DNA from: Chaunax sp. Z400
Taxonomy: Eukaryota > Chordata > Actinopteri > Lophiiformes > Chaunacidae
DNA length: 64,000 nucleotides
NCBI GenBank assembly: GCA_037577475.1
Contig: CM075192.1
Span: forward strand, 7,775,408 to 7,839,407
Reading direction: 5' to 3'
A program made the translations under genes and the position numbers. Shown piece by piece: positions 12,201 through 27,200 of the stretch. Every line of letters starts with the position of its first letter. Positions within the stretch are counted from its first letter, which is position 1. The notes under the pieces were generated by a model, which did not search any database, was not told the origin of the DNA, and worked only from the letters and a program-made list of their open reading frames with translations.

Positions 12201-15200
12201 GTGCAGCTTAAGTTGAAGTACATGTCCCTTTGTCATGAATGACAGCTTGTGTCCTGCAGGTTTTATCAGTTTTTGTGTGTTTGTACTTTCTCCCAGGTGC
12301 TCTGTTTGCCTCGGTTTCCTGTGTGGAGAGTTTGTGTTTGCTGGTGGGCAGTAGCCTCTTCAACTCCCTCTACCCAGCCACACGGCACTTCATGAAGGGC
12401 TTCACCTTCCTGTTTGCTGCCCTCATTCTCTTCATCCCCACTGGAATCATTGGGTGAGTTTACTCCTGCCTCAGTGGTCTAATTGACTTCATTGATAAGC
12501 ACATTAAAACTTATATAATACTGAATTAAGGGAATGAATAACCTCCCCATCAGAAACAATACTTCTCCACCAGATGAAATGGTCTCCAACTTCAATAATG
12601 GACTACATGGTCTCTTGGACGCACTTGCCCCTTTAAAAACTCGGACTGTCTCTTTTTTTCATTCTGCACCCCGGTTTATACCTGAACTTCACCAACTTAA
12701 ATTCAAAGGCAGTCGTCTTTATGCAAAAACTGGGCTTGTTGTTCACAAGGAAATGTATAATAATCACTTGCTTTTTTATAAGGATGCTCTGTCCAAAGCC
12801 AAATCTGCTTACTATGCTAATATTTTCTCTTCCTGTGAAGATAACACTAAAGTATTATTTTCCACTGTTAATAACAACCTGTATATATTGTTCAGCATTA
12901 ATGGTGCCTTCACAAATGTGCAGGTTATGATCCATCAGCACTAATGCCCCCCCCCCCATCATGGATGCTGGCTTTTGAACTGTGTGCTGATAACAAGCCT
13001 GATGGTCCCTCTCCTCTTTAGCCCAGAGGTCGCAACATCCATGATTTCCTAAAAGAATTTCAAATGTTGACTCGTCAGACCACAAGACAGTTTTCTTCTT
13101 CATCTCAGTCCATCCTAAATGAGCTCAGCTTTCTGGATCTGGTTTATATACGGTTTCCTCTTTGCATGGTAGAGTTTCAACACCCAGTAGTGGCGATACG
13201 GAGTGAAACCAGCTCGTTATCTCGTGGCCACGCATTATTATTTTTTTCCAATGTCACCAGAGGGGCTCCGTAGTTCACAGACAGTGGCTTTGGAAGTGTT
13301 CCTGAGCCCATGTAGTGATGTCCACTACAGAATCCTGTCTGTTTTTAATGCAGTTATATCCACTACAGAATCCTGTCTGTTTTTAATGCAGTGATGTCCA
13401 CTACAGAATCCTGTCTGTTTTTAATGCAGTTATATCCACTACAGAATCCTGTCTGTTTTTAATGCAGTGATGTCCACTACAGAATCCTGTCTGTTTTTAA
13501 TGCAGTGATGTCCACTACAGAATCCTGTCTGGTTTTAATGCAGTGATGTCCACTACAGAATCCTGTCTGTTTTTAATGCAGTGATGTCCACTACAGAATC
13601 CTGTCTGTTTTTAGTGCAGTTAGGTCCACTACAGAATCCTGTCTGTTTTTAATGCAGTGATGTCCACTACAGAATCCTGTCTGTTTTTAGTGCAGTTAGG
13701 TCCACTACAGAATCCTGTCTGTTTTTAATGCAGTGATGTCCACTACAGAATCCTGTCTGTTTTTAATGCAGTGATGTCCACTAATCCTGTCTGTTTTTAA
13801 TGCAGTGATGTCCACTACAGAATCCTGTCTGTTTTTAATGCAGTGATGTCCACTACAGAATCCTGTCTGTTTTTAATACAGTGATGTCCACTACAGAATC
13901 CTGTCTGTTTTTAATGCAGTGATGTCCACTACAGAATCCTGTCTGTTTTAATGCAGTTATATCCACTACAGAATCCTGTCTGTTTTTAATGTAGTGATGT
14001 CACTACAGAAGCCTGTCTGTTTTTAATGCAGTGATGTCCTCTACAAAATCCTGTCTGTTTTTAATACAGTGATGTCCACTACAGAATCCTGTCTGTTTTT
14101 AGTGCAGTTAGGTCCACTACAGAATCCTGTCTGTTTTTAATGCAGTTATATCCACTACGGAATCCTGTCTGTTTTTAATGCAGTGATGTCCACTACAGAA
14201 TCCTATCTGTTTTTAGTGCAGTTAGGTCCACTACAGAATCCTGTCCGTTTTTAATGCAGTGATGTCCACTACAGAATCCTGTCTGTTTTTAATGCAGTGA
14301 TGTCCACTACAGAATCCTGTCTGTTTTTAATGCAGTGATGTCCACTACATAAACCTGTCTGTTTTTTAATGCAGTGATGTCCACTACAGAATCCTGTCTG
14401 TTTTTAATGCAGTGATGTCCACTACAGAATCCTGTCTGTTTTTAATGCAGTGATGTCCACTACAGAATCCTGTCTGTTTTTAATGCAGTGATGTCCACTA
14501 CAAAATCCTGTCTGTTTTTAATACAGTGATGTCCACTACAGAATCCTGTCTGTTTTTAATGCAGTGATGTCCACTACAGAATCCTGTCTGTCTTAAATAC
14601 AGTGATGTCCACTACAGAATCCTGTCTGTTTTTAATGCAGTGATGTCCACTACAGAATCCTGTCTGTTTTTAATGCAGTGATGTCCACTACAGAATCCTA
14701 TCTGTTTTTAATGCAGTGATGTCCACTACAGTATCCTGTCTGTTTTTAATGCAGTGATGTCCACTACAGAATCCTGTCTGTTTTTAATACAGTGATGTCC
14801 ACTACAGAATCCTGTCTGTTTTTAATGCAGTGATGTCCACTACAGAATCCTGTCTGTTTTTAATACAGTGATGTCCACTACAGAATCCTGTCTGTTTTTA
14901 ATGCAGTGATGTCCACTACAGAATCCTGTCTGTTCTTAATGCAGTTATATCGACTACAGAATCCTGTCTGTTTTAATGTAGTGATTTCACTACAGAATCC
15001 TGTCTGTTTTTAATGCAGTGATGTCCACTACAGAATCCTGTCTGTTTTTAATGCAGTTATATCCACTACATAATCCTGTCTGTTTTTAATGCAGTGATGT
15101 CCACTACAGAATCCTGTCTGTTTTTAATGCAGTGATGTCCACTACAGAATCCTGTCTGTTTTTAATGCAGTGATGTCCACTACAGAATCCTGTCTGTTTT

Positions 15201-18200
15201 TAATGTAGTGATGTCCACTACAGAATCCCATCTGTTTTTAATGCAGTGATGTCCACTACAGAATCCTGTCTGTTTTTAATGCAGTGATGTCCACTACAGA
15301 ATCCTGTCTGTTTTTAATGCAGTGATGTCCACTACAGAATCCTTTCTGTTTTTAATGCAGTGATGTCCACTACAGAATCCTGTCTGTTTTTAATACAGTG
15401 ATGTCCACTACAGAATCCTGTCTGTTTTTAATGCAGTGATGTCCACTACAGAATCCTGTCTGTTCTTAATGCAGTTATATCGACTACAGAATCCTGTCTG
15501 TTTTAATGTAGTGATTTCACTACAGAATCCTGTCTGTTTTTAATGCAGTGATGTCCACTACAGAATCCTGTCTGTTTTTAATGCAGTTATATCCACTACA
15601 TAATCCTGTCTGTTTTTAATGCAGTGATGTCCACTACAGAATCCTGTCTGTTTTTAATGCAGTGATGTCCACTACAGAATCCTGTCTGTTTTTAATGCAG
15701 TGATGTCCACTACAGAATCCTGTCTGTTTTTAATGTAGTGATGTCCACTACAGAATCCCATCTGTTTTTAATGCAGTGATGTCCACTACAGAATCCTGTC
15801 TGTTTTTAATGCAGTGATGTCCACTACAGAATCCTGTCTGTTTTTAATGCAGTGATGTCCACTACAGAATCCTTTCTGTTTTTAATGCAGTGATGTCCAC
15901 TACAGAATCCTGTCTGTTTTTAATACAGTGATGTCCACTACAGAATCCTGTCTGTTTTTAATGCAGTGATGTCCACTACAGAATCCTGTCTGTTTTTAAT
16001 GTAGTGATGTCACTACAGAATCCTGTCTGTTTTTAATGCAGTGATGTCCACTACAGAATCCTGTCTGTTTTTAATGCAGTGATGTCCACTACAGAATCCT
16101 GTCTGTTTTTAATGTAGTGATGTCCACTACAGAATCCTGTCTGTTTTTAATGCAGTGATGTCCACTACAGAATCCTGTCTGTTTTTAATGCAGTGATGTC
16201 CACTACAGAATCCTGTCTGTTTTTAATGCAGTGATGTCCACTACATAATCCTGTCTGTTTTTTAATGCAGTGATGTCCACTACAGAATCCTGTCTGTTTT
16301 TAATGCAGTGATGTCCACTACAGAATCCTGTCTGTTTTTAATGCAGTGATGTCCACTACAGAATCCTGTCTGTTTTTAATGCAGTGATGTCCACTACAAA
16401 ATCCTGTCTGTTTTTAATACAGTGATGTCCACTACAGAATCCTGTCTGTTTTTAATGCAGTGATGTCCACTACAGAATCCTGTCTGTTTTTAATGCAGTG
16501 ATGTCCACTACAGAATCCTGTCTGTTTTTAGTGCAGTTAGGTCCACTACAGAATCCTGTCTGTTTTTAATGCAGTGATGTCCACTACAGAATCCTGTCTG
16601 TTTTTAGTGCAGTTAGGTCCACTACAGAATCCTGTCTGTTTTTAATGCAGTGATGTCCACTACAGAATCCTGTCTGTTTTTAATGCAGTGATGTCCACTA
16701 ATCCTGTCTGTTTTTAATGCAGTGATGTCCACTACAGAATCCTGTCTGTTTTTAATGCAGTTATATCGACTACAGAATCCTGTCTGTTTTTAATGTAGTG
16801 ATTTCACTACGGAATCCTGTCTGTTTTTAATGCAGTGATGTCCACTACAGAATCCTGTCTGTTTTTAATGCAGTTATATCCACTACATAATCCTGTCTGT
16901 TTTTAATGCAGTGATGTCCACTACAGAACCCTGTCTGTTTTTAATGCAGTGATGTCCACTACAGAATCCTGTCTGTTTTTAATGCAGTGATGTCCACTAC
17001 AGAATCCTGTCTGTTTTTAATGTAGTGATGTCCACTACAGAATCCTATCTGTTTTTAATGCAGTGATGTCCACTACAGAATCCTGTCTGTTTTTAATGCA
17101 GTGATGTCCACTACAGAATCCTGTCTGTTTTTAATGCAGTGATGTCCACTACAGAATCCTTTCTGTTTTTAATGCAGTGATGTCCACTACAGAATCCTGT
17201 CTGTTTTTAATACAGTGATGTCCACTACAGAATCCTGTCTGTTTTTAATGCAGTGATGTCCACTACAGAATCCTGTCTGTTTTTAATGCAGTGATGTCCA
17301 CTACAGAATCCTGTCTGTTTTTAATGTAGTGATGTCACTACAGAATCCTGTCTGTTTTTAATGCAGTGATGTCCACTACAGAATCCTGTCTGTTTTTAAT
17401 GCAGTTATATCCACTACAGAATCCTGTCTGTTTTTAATGTAGTGATGTCCACTACAGAATCCTGTCTGTTTTTAATACAGTGATGTCCACTACAGAATCC
17501 TGTCTGTTTTTAATGCAGTGATGTCCACTACAGAATCCTGTCTGTTTTTAATGCAGTGATGTCCACTACAGAATGCTGTCTGTTTTTAATGCAGTGATGT
17601 CCACTACAGAATCCTGTCTGTTTTTAATGCAGTGATGTCCACTACAGAATCCTGTCTGTTTTTAATGCAGTGATGTCCACTACAGAATCCTGTCTGTTTT
17701 TAATGCAGTGATGTCCACTACAGAATCCTGTCTGTTTTTAGTGCAGTTAGGTCCAATACAGAATCCTGTCTGTTTTTAATGCAGTTATATCCACTACGGA
17801 ATCCTGTCTGTTTTTAATGCAGTGATGTCCACTACAGAATCCTATCTGTTTTTAATGCAGTGATGTCCACTACAGAATCCTGTTGGTTTTTAATGCAGTT
17901 GTGTCCACTACAGAATCCTTTCTGTTTTAATGCAGTGATGTCCACTACAGAATCCTGTCTGTTTTTAATGCAGTGATGTCCACTACAGAATCCTGTCTGT
18001 TTTTAATACAGTGATGTCCACTACAGACTCCTGTCTGTTTTTAGTGCAGTTAGGTCCACTACAGAATCCTGTCTGTTTTTAATGCAGTTATATCCACTAC
18101 AGAATCCTGTCTGCTTTTAATGCAGTGATGTCCACTACAGAATCCTATCTGTTTTTAATGCAGTGATGTCCACTACGGAATCCTGTCGGTTTTTAATGCA

Positions 18201-21200
18201 GTTATATCCACTACAGAATCCTGTCTCTTTTTAATGCAGTGATGTCCACTACAGAATCCTGTCTGTTTTTAATGCAGTTATATCCACTACAGAATCCTGT
18301 CTCTTTTTAATGCAGTGATGTCCACTACAGAATCCTATCTGTTTTTAATGCAGTGATGTCCACTACAGAATCCTGTCTGTTTTTAATGCAGTGATGTCCA
18401 CTACAGAATCCTGTCTGTTTTTAATGCAGTGATGTTCACTACAGAATCCTATCTGTTTTTAATGCAGTGATGTCCACTACGGAATCCTGTCGGTTTTTAA
18501 TGCAGTAGTGTCCACCACAGAATCCTGTCTGTTTTTAATGCAGTTATATCCACTACAGAATCCTGTCTGTTTTTAATGCAGTGATGTCCACTACAGAATC
18601 CTGTCGGTTTTTAATGCAGTGATGTCCACTACAGAAACCTGTCTGTTTTTAATACAGTGATGTCCACTACAGAATCCTGTCTGTTTTTAATGCAGTGATG
18701 TCCACTACAGAATCCTGTCTGTTTTTAATGCAGTGATGTCCACTACAGAATCCTGTCTCTTTTTAATGCAGTGATGTCCACTACAGAATCTTATCTGTTT
18801 TTAATGCAGTGATGTCCACTACAAAATCCTGTCTGTTTTTAATGCAGTGATGTCCACTACAGAATCCTGTCTGTTTTTAATGCAGTGATGTCCACTACAG
18901 AATCCTGTCTGTTTTTAATGCAGTGATGTCCACTACAGAATCCTGTCTGTTTTTAATACAGTGATGTCCACTACAGACTCCTGTCTGTTTTTAGTGCAGT
19001 TAGGTCCACTACAGAATCCTGTCTATTTTTAATGCAGTTATATCCACTACGGAATCCTGTCTGTTTTTAATGCAGTGATGTCCACTACAGAATCCTGTCG
19101 GTTTTTAATGCAGTGATGTCCACTACAGAATCCTGTCTGTTTTTAATACAGTGATGTCCACTACAGAATCCTCTCTGTTTTTAATGCAGTGATGTCCACT
19201 ACGGAATCCTGTCTGTTTTTAATGCAGTTATATCCACTACAGAATCCTATCTGTTTTTAATGCAGTAGTGTCCACCACAGAATCCTTTCTGTTTTAATGC
19301 AGTGATGTCCACTACAGAATCCTGTCTGTTTTTAATACAGTGATGTCCACTACAGACTCCTGTCTGTTTTTAGTGCAGTTAGGTCCACTACAGAATCCTG
19401 TCTGTTTTTAATGCAGTTATATCCACTACAGAATCCTGTCTGCTTTTAATGCAGTGATGTCCACTACAGAATCCTGTCTGTTTTTAATACAGTGATGTCC
19501 ACTACAGACTCCTGTCTGTTTTTAGTGCAGTTAGGTCCACTACAGAATCCTGTCTGTTTTTAATGCAGTTATATCCACTACAGAATCCTGTCTGCTTTTA
19601 ATGCAGTGATGTCCACTACAGAATCCTATCTGTTTTTAATGCAGTGATGTCCACTACGGAATCCTGTCGGTTTTTAATGCAGTTATATCCACTACAGAAT
19701 CCTGTCTCTTTTTAATGCAGTGATGTCCACTACAGAATCCTGTCTGTTTTTAATGCAGTTATATCCACTACAGAATCCTGTCTCTTTTTAATGCAGTGAT
19801 GTCCACTACAGAATCCTGTCTGTTTTTAATGCAGTGATGTCCACTACAGAATCCTGTCTGTTTTTAATGCAGTGATGTCCACTACAGAATCCTGTCTGTT
19901 TTTAATGCAGTGATGTCCACTACAGAATCCTGTCTGTTTTTAATGCAGTGATGTTCACTACAGAATCCTATCTGTTTTTAATGCAGTGATGTCCACTACG
20001 GAATCCTGTCGGTTTTTAATGCAGTAGTGTCCACCACAGAATCCTTTCTGTTTTAATGCAGTGATGTCCACTACAGAATCCTGTCTGTTTTTAATACAGT
20101 GATGTCCACTACAGACTCCTGTCTGTTTTTAGTGCAGTTAGGTCCACTACAGAATCCTGTCTGTTTTTAATGCAGTTATATCCACTACAGAATCCTGTCT
20201 GTTTTTAATGCAGTGATGTCCACTACAGAATCCTGTCGGTTTTTAATGCAGTGATGTCCACTACAGAAACCTGTCTGTTTTTAATACAGTGATGTCCACT
20301 ACAGAATCCTGTCTGTTTTTAATGCAGTGATGTCCACTACAGAATCCTGTCTGTTTTTAATGCAGTGATGTCCACTACAGAATCCTGTCTCTTTTTAATG
20401 CAGTGATGTCCACTACAGAATCTTATCTGTTTTTAATGCAGTGATGTCCACTACAAAATCCTGTCTGTTTTTAATGCAGTGATGTCCACTACAGAATCCT
20501 GTCTGTTTTTAATGCAGTGATGTCCACTACAGAATCCTGTCTGTTTTTAATGCAGTGATGTCCACTACAGAATCCTGTCTGTTTTTAATACAGTGATGTC
20601 CACTACAGACTCCTGTCTGTTTTTAGTGCAGTTAGGTCCACTACAGAATCCTGTCTGTTTTTAATGCAGTTATATCCACTACGGAATCCTGTCTGTTTTT
20701 AATGCAGTGATGTCCACTACAGAATCCTGTCGGTTTTTAATGCAGTGATGTCCACTACAGAATCCTGTCTGTTTTTAATACAGTGATGTCCACTACAGAA
20801 TCCTCTCTGTTTTTAATGCAGTGATGTCCACTACAGAATCCTGTCTGTTTTTAATGCAGTTATATCCACTACAGAATCCTATCTGTTTTTAATGCAGTAG
20901 TGTCCACCACAGAATCCTTTCTGTTTTAATGCAGTGATGTCCACTACAGAATCCTGTCTGTTTTTAATACAGTGATGTCCACTACAGACTCCTGTCTGTT
21001 TTTAGTGCAGTTAGGTCCACTACAGAATCCTGTCTGTTTTTAATGCAGTTATATCCACTACAGAATCCTGTCTGTTTTTAATGCAGTGATGTCCAATACA
21101 GAATCCTATCTGTTTTTAATGCAGTGATGTCCACTACAGAATCCTGTCGGTTTTTAATGCAGTGATGTCCACTACAGAAACCTGTCTGTTTTTAATACAG

Positions 21201-24200
21201 TGATGTCCACTACAGAATCCTGTCTGTTTTTAATGCAGTGATGTCCACTACAGAATCCTGTCTGCTTTTAATGCAGTGATGTCCACTACAGAATCCTATC
21301 TGTTTTTAATGCAGTGATGTACACTACAGAATCCTGTCGGTTTTTAATGCAGTGATGTCCACTACAGAAACCTGTCTGTTTTTAATACAGTGATGTCCAC
21401 TACAGAATCCTGTCTGTTTTTAATGCAGTGATGTCCACTACAGAATCCTGTCTGTTTATAATGCAGTTATATCCACTACAGAATCCTGTCTCTTTATAAT
21501 GCAGTGATGTCCACTACAGAATCCTATCTGTTTTTAATGCAGTGATGTCCACTACAGAATCCTGTCTGTTTTTAATGCAGTGATGTCCACTACAGAATCC
21601 TATCTGTTTTTAATGCAGTGATGTACACTACAGAATCCTGTCGGTTTTTAATGCAGTGATGTCCACTACAGACTCCTGTCTGTTTTTAGTGCAGTTAGGT
21701 CCACTACAGAATCCTGTCTGTTTTTAATGCAGTTATATCCACTACAGAATCCTGTCTGCTTTTAATGCAGTGATGTCCACTACAGAATCCTATCTGTTTT
21801 TAATGCAGTGATGTACACTACAGAATCCTGTCGGTTTTTAATGCAGTGATGTCCACTACAGAAACCTGTCTGTTTTTAATACAGTGATGTCCACTACAGA
21901 ATCCTGTCTCTTTTTAATGCAGTGATGTCCACTACAGAATCCTATCTGTTTTTAATGCAGTGATGTCCACTACAGAATCCTGTCTGTTTTTAATGCAGTG
22001 ATGTCCACTACAGAATCCTGTCTGTTTTTAATGCAGTGATGTTCACTACAGAATCCTATCTGTTTTTAATGCAGTGATGTCCACTACGGAATCCTGTCGG
22101 TTTTTAATGCAGTAGTGTCCACCACAGAATCCTTTCTGTTTTAATGCAGTGATGTCCACTACAGAATCCTGTCTGTTTTTAATACAGTGATGTCCACTAC
22201 AGACTCCTGTCTGTTTTTAGTGCAGTTAGGTCCACTACAGAATCCTGTCTGTTTTTAATGCAGTTATATCCACTACAGAATCCTGTCTGTTTTTAATGCA
22301 GTGATGTCCACTACAGAATCCTGTCGGTTTTTAATGCAGTGATGTCCACTACAGAAACCTGTCTGTTTTTAATACAGTGATGTCCACTACAGAATCCTGT
22401 CTGTTTTTAATGCAGTGATGTCCACTACAGAATCCTGTCTCTTTTTAATGCAGTGATGTCCACTACAGAATCTTATCTGTTTTTAATGCAGTGATGTCCA
22501 CTACAAAATCCTGTCTGTTTTTAATGCAGTGATGTCCACTACAGAATCCTGTCTGTTTTTAATGCAGTGATGTCCACTACAGAATCCTGTCTGTTTTTAA
22601 TGCAGTGATGTCCACTACAGAATCCTGTCTGTTTTTAATGCAGTGATGTCCACTACAGAATCCTGTCTGTTTTTAATACAGTGATGTCCACTACAGACTC
22701 CTGTCTGTTTTTAGTGCAGTTAGGTCCACTACAGAATCCTGTCTGTTTTTAATGCAGTTATATCCACTACGGAATCCTGTCTGTTTTTAATGCAGTGATG
22801 TCCACTACAGAATCCTGTCGGTTTTTAATGCAGTGATGTCCACTACAGAATCCTGTCTGTTTTTAATACAGTGATGTCCACTACAGAATCCTCTCTGTTT
22901 TTAATGCAGTGATGTCCACTACAGAATCCTGTCTGTTTTTAATGCAGTTATATCCACTACAGAATCCTATCTGTTTTTAATGCAGTAGTGTCCACCACAG
23001 AATCCTTTCTGTTTTAATGCAGTGATGTCCACTACAGAATCCTGTCTGTTTTTAATACAGTGATGTCCACTACAGACTCCTGTCTGTTTTTAGTGCAGTT
23101 AGGTCCACTACAGAATCCTGTCTGTTTTTAATGCAGTTATATCCACTACAGAATCCTGTCTGTTTTTAATGCAGTGATGTCCAATACAGAATCCTATCTG
23201 TTTTTAATGCAGTGATGTCCACTACAGAATCCTGTCGGTTTTTAATGCAGTGATGTCCACTACAGAAACCTGTCTGTTTTTAATACAGTGATGTCCACTA
23301 CAGAATCCTGTCTGTTTTTAATGCAGTGATGTCCACTACAGAATCCTGTCTGCTTTTAATGCAGTGATGTCCACTACAGAATCCTATCTGTTTTTAATGC
23401 AGTGATGTACACTACAGAATCCTGTCGGTTTTTAATGCAGTGATGTCCACTACAGAAACCTGTCTGTTTTTAATACAGTGATGTCCACTACAGAATCCTG
23501 TCTGTTTTTAATGCAGTGATGTCCACTACAGAATCCTGTCTGTTTATAATGCAGTTATATCCACTACAGAATCCTGTCTCTTTTTAATGCAGTGATGTCC
23601 ACTACAGAATCCTATCTGTTTTTAATGCAGTGATGTCCACTACAGAATCCTGTCTGTTTTTAATGCAGTGATGTCCACTACAGAATCCTATCTGTTTTTA
23701 ATGCAGTGATGTACACTACAGAATCCTGTCGGTTTTTAATGCAGTGATGTCCACTACAGAAACCTGTCTGTTTTTAATACAGTGATGTCCACTACAGAAT
23801 CCTTTCTGTTTTAATGCAGTGATGTCCACTACAGAATCCTGTCTGTTTTTAATACAGTGATGTCCACTACAGACTCCTGTCTGTTTTTAGTGCAGTTAGG
23901 TCCACTACAGAATCCTGTCTGTTTTTAATGCAGTTATATCCACTACAGAATCCTGTCTGTTTTTAATGCAGTGATGTCCACTACAGAATCCTATCGGTTT
24001 TTAATGCAGTGATGTACACTACAGAATCCTGTCGGTTTTTAATGCAGTGATGTCCACTACAGAAACCTGTCTGTTTTTAATACATTGATGTCCACTACAG
24101 AATCCTGTCTGTTTTTAATGCAGTGATGTCCACTACAGAATCCTGTCTGTTTTTAATGCAGTTATATCCACTACAGAATCCTGTCTCTTTTTAATGCAGT

Positions 24201-27200
24201 GATGTCCACTACAGAATCCTGTCTGTTTTTAATGCAGTGATGTCCACTACAGAATCCTGTCTGTTTTTAATGCAGTGATGTCCACTACAGAATCCTGTCT
24301 GTTTTTAATGCAGTGATGTTCACTACAGAATCCTATCTGTTTTTAATGCAGTGATGTCCACTACGGAATCCTGTCGGTTTTTAATGCAGTAGTGTCCACC
24401 ACAGAATCCTTTCTGTTTTAATGCAGTGATGTCCACTACAGAATCCTGTCTGTTTTTAATGCAGTGATGTCCACTACAGAATCCTGTCTGTTTTTAATGC
24501 AGTGATGTCCACTACAGAATCCTGTCTGTTTTTAATGCAGTGATGTTCACTACAGAATCCTATCTGTTTTTAATGCAGTGATGTCCACTACGGAATCCTG
24601 TCGGTTTTTAATGCAGTAGTGTCCACCACAGAATCCTTTCTGTTTTAATGCAGTGATGTCCACTACAGAATCCTGTCTGTTTTTAATACAGTGATGTCCA
24701 CTACAGACTCCTGTCTGTTTTTAGTGCAGTTAGGTCCACTACAGAATCCTGTCTGTTTTTAATGCAGTTATATCCACTACAGAATCCTGTCTGTTTTTAA
24801 TGCAGTGATGTCCACTACAGAATCCTATCTGTTTTTAATGCAGTAGTGTCCACCACAGAATCCTTTCTGTTTTAATGCAGTGATGTCCACTACAGAATCC
24901 TGTCTGTTTTTAATACAGTGATGTCCACTACAGACTCCTGTCTGTTTTTAGTGCAGTTAGGTCCACTACAGAATCCTGTCTGTTTTTAATGCAGTTATAT
25001 CCACTACAGAATCCTGTCTGTTTTTAATGCAGTGATGTCCACTACAGAATCCTGTCTGTTTTTAATGCAGTGATGTCCACTACAGAAACCTGTCTGTTTT
25101 TAATACAGTGATGTCCACTACAGAATCCTGTCTGTTTTTAATGCAGTTATATCCACTACAGAATCCTGTCTGCTTTTAATGCAGTGATGTCCACTACAGA
25201 ATCCTATCTGTTTTTAATGCAGTGATGTACACTACAGAATCCTGTCGGTTTTTAATGCAGTGATGTCCACTACAGAAACCTGTCTGTTTTTAATACAGTG
25301 ATGTCCACTACAGAATCCTGTCTGTTTTTAATGCAGTGATGTCCACTACAGAATCCTGTCTGTTTTTAATGCAGTTATATCCACTACAGAATCCTGTCTC
25401 TTTTTAATGCAGTGATGTCCACTACAGAATCCTATCTGTTTTTAATGCAGTGATGTCCACTACAGAATCCTGTCTGTTTTTAATGCAGTGATGTCCACTA
25501 CAGAATCCTGTCTGTTTTTAATGCAGTGATGTTCACTACAGAATCCTATCTGTTTTTAATGCAGTGATGTCCACTACGGAATCCTGTCGGTTTTTAATGC
25601 AGTAGTGTCCACCACAGAATCCTTTCTGTTTTAATGCAGTGATGTCCACTACAGAATCCTGTCTGTTTTTAATACAGTGATGTCCACTACAGACTCCTGT
25701 CTGTTTTTAGTGCAGTTAGGTCCACTACAGAATCCTGTCTGTTTTTAATGCAGTTATATCCACTACAGAATCCTGTCTGTTTTTAATGCAGTGATGTCCA
25801 CTACAGAATCCTATCTGTTTTTAATGCAGTAGTGTCCACCACAGAATCCTTTCTGTTTTAATGCAGTGATGTCCACTACAGAATCCTGTCTGTTTTTAAT
25901 ACAGTGATGTCCACTACAGACTCCTGTCTGTTTTTAGTGCAGTTAGGTCCACTACAGAATCCTGTCTGTTTTTAATGCAGTTATATCCACTACAGAATCC
26001 TGTCTGTTTTTAATGCAGTGATGTCCACTACAGAATCCTATCTGTTTTTAATGCAGTGATGTCCACTACAGAATCCTGTCTGTTTTTAATGCAGTTATAT
26101 CCACTACAGAATCCTGTCTGTTTTTAATGCAGTGATGTCCACTACAGAATCCTGTCGGTTTTTAATGCAGTGATGTCCACTACAGAATCCTGTCTGTTTT
26201 TAATACAGTGATGTCCACTACAGAATCCTCTCTGTTTTTAATGCAGTGATGTCCACTACAGAATCCTGTCTGTTTTTAATGCAGTTATATCCACTACAGA
26301 ATCCTATCTGTTTTTAATGCAGTAGTGTCCACCACAGAATCCTTTCTGTTTTAATGCAGTGATGTCCACTACAGAATCCTGTCTGTTTTTAATACAGTGA
26401 TGTCCACTACAGACTCCTGTCTGTTTTTAGTGCAGTTAGGTCCACTACAGAATCCTGTCTGTTTTTAATGCAGTTATATCCACTACAGAATCCTGTCTGT
26501 TTTTAATGCAGTGATGTCCAATACAGAATCCTATCTGTTTTTAATGCAGTGATGTCCACTACAGAATCCTGTCGGTTTTTAATGCAGTGATGTCCACTAC
26601 AGAAACCTGTCTGTTTTTAATACAGTGATGTCCACTACAGAATCCTGTCTGTTTTTAATGCAGTGATGTCCACTACAGAATCCTGTCTGCTTTTAATGCA
26701 GTGATGTCCACTACAGAATCCTATCTGTTTTTAATGCAGTGATGTACACTACAGAATCCTGTCGGTTTTTAATGCAGTGATGTCCACTACAGAAACCTGT
26801 CTGTTTTTAATACAGTGATGTCCACTACAGAATCCTGTCTGTTTTTAATGCAGTGATGTCCACTACAGAATCCTGTCTGTTTATAATGCAGTTATATCCA
26901 CTACAGAATCCTGTCTCTTTTTAATGCAGTGATGTCCACTACAGAATCCTATCTGTTTTTAATGCAGTGATGTCCACTACAGAATCCTGTCTGTTTTTAA
27001 TGCAGTGATGTCCACTACAGAATCCTATCTGTTTTTAATGCAGTGATGTACACTACAGAATCCTGTCGGTTTTTAATGCAGTGATGTCCACTACAGAAAC
27101 CTGTCTGTTTTTAATACAGTGATGTCCACTACAGAATCCTTTCTGTTTTAATGCAGTGATGTCCACTACAGAATCCTGTCTGTTTTTAATACAGTGATGT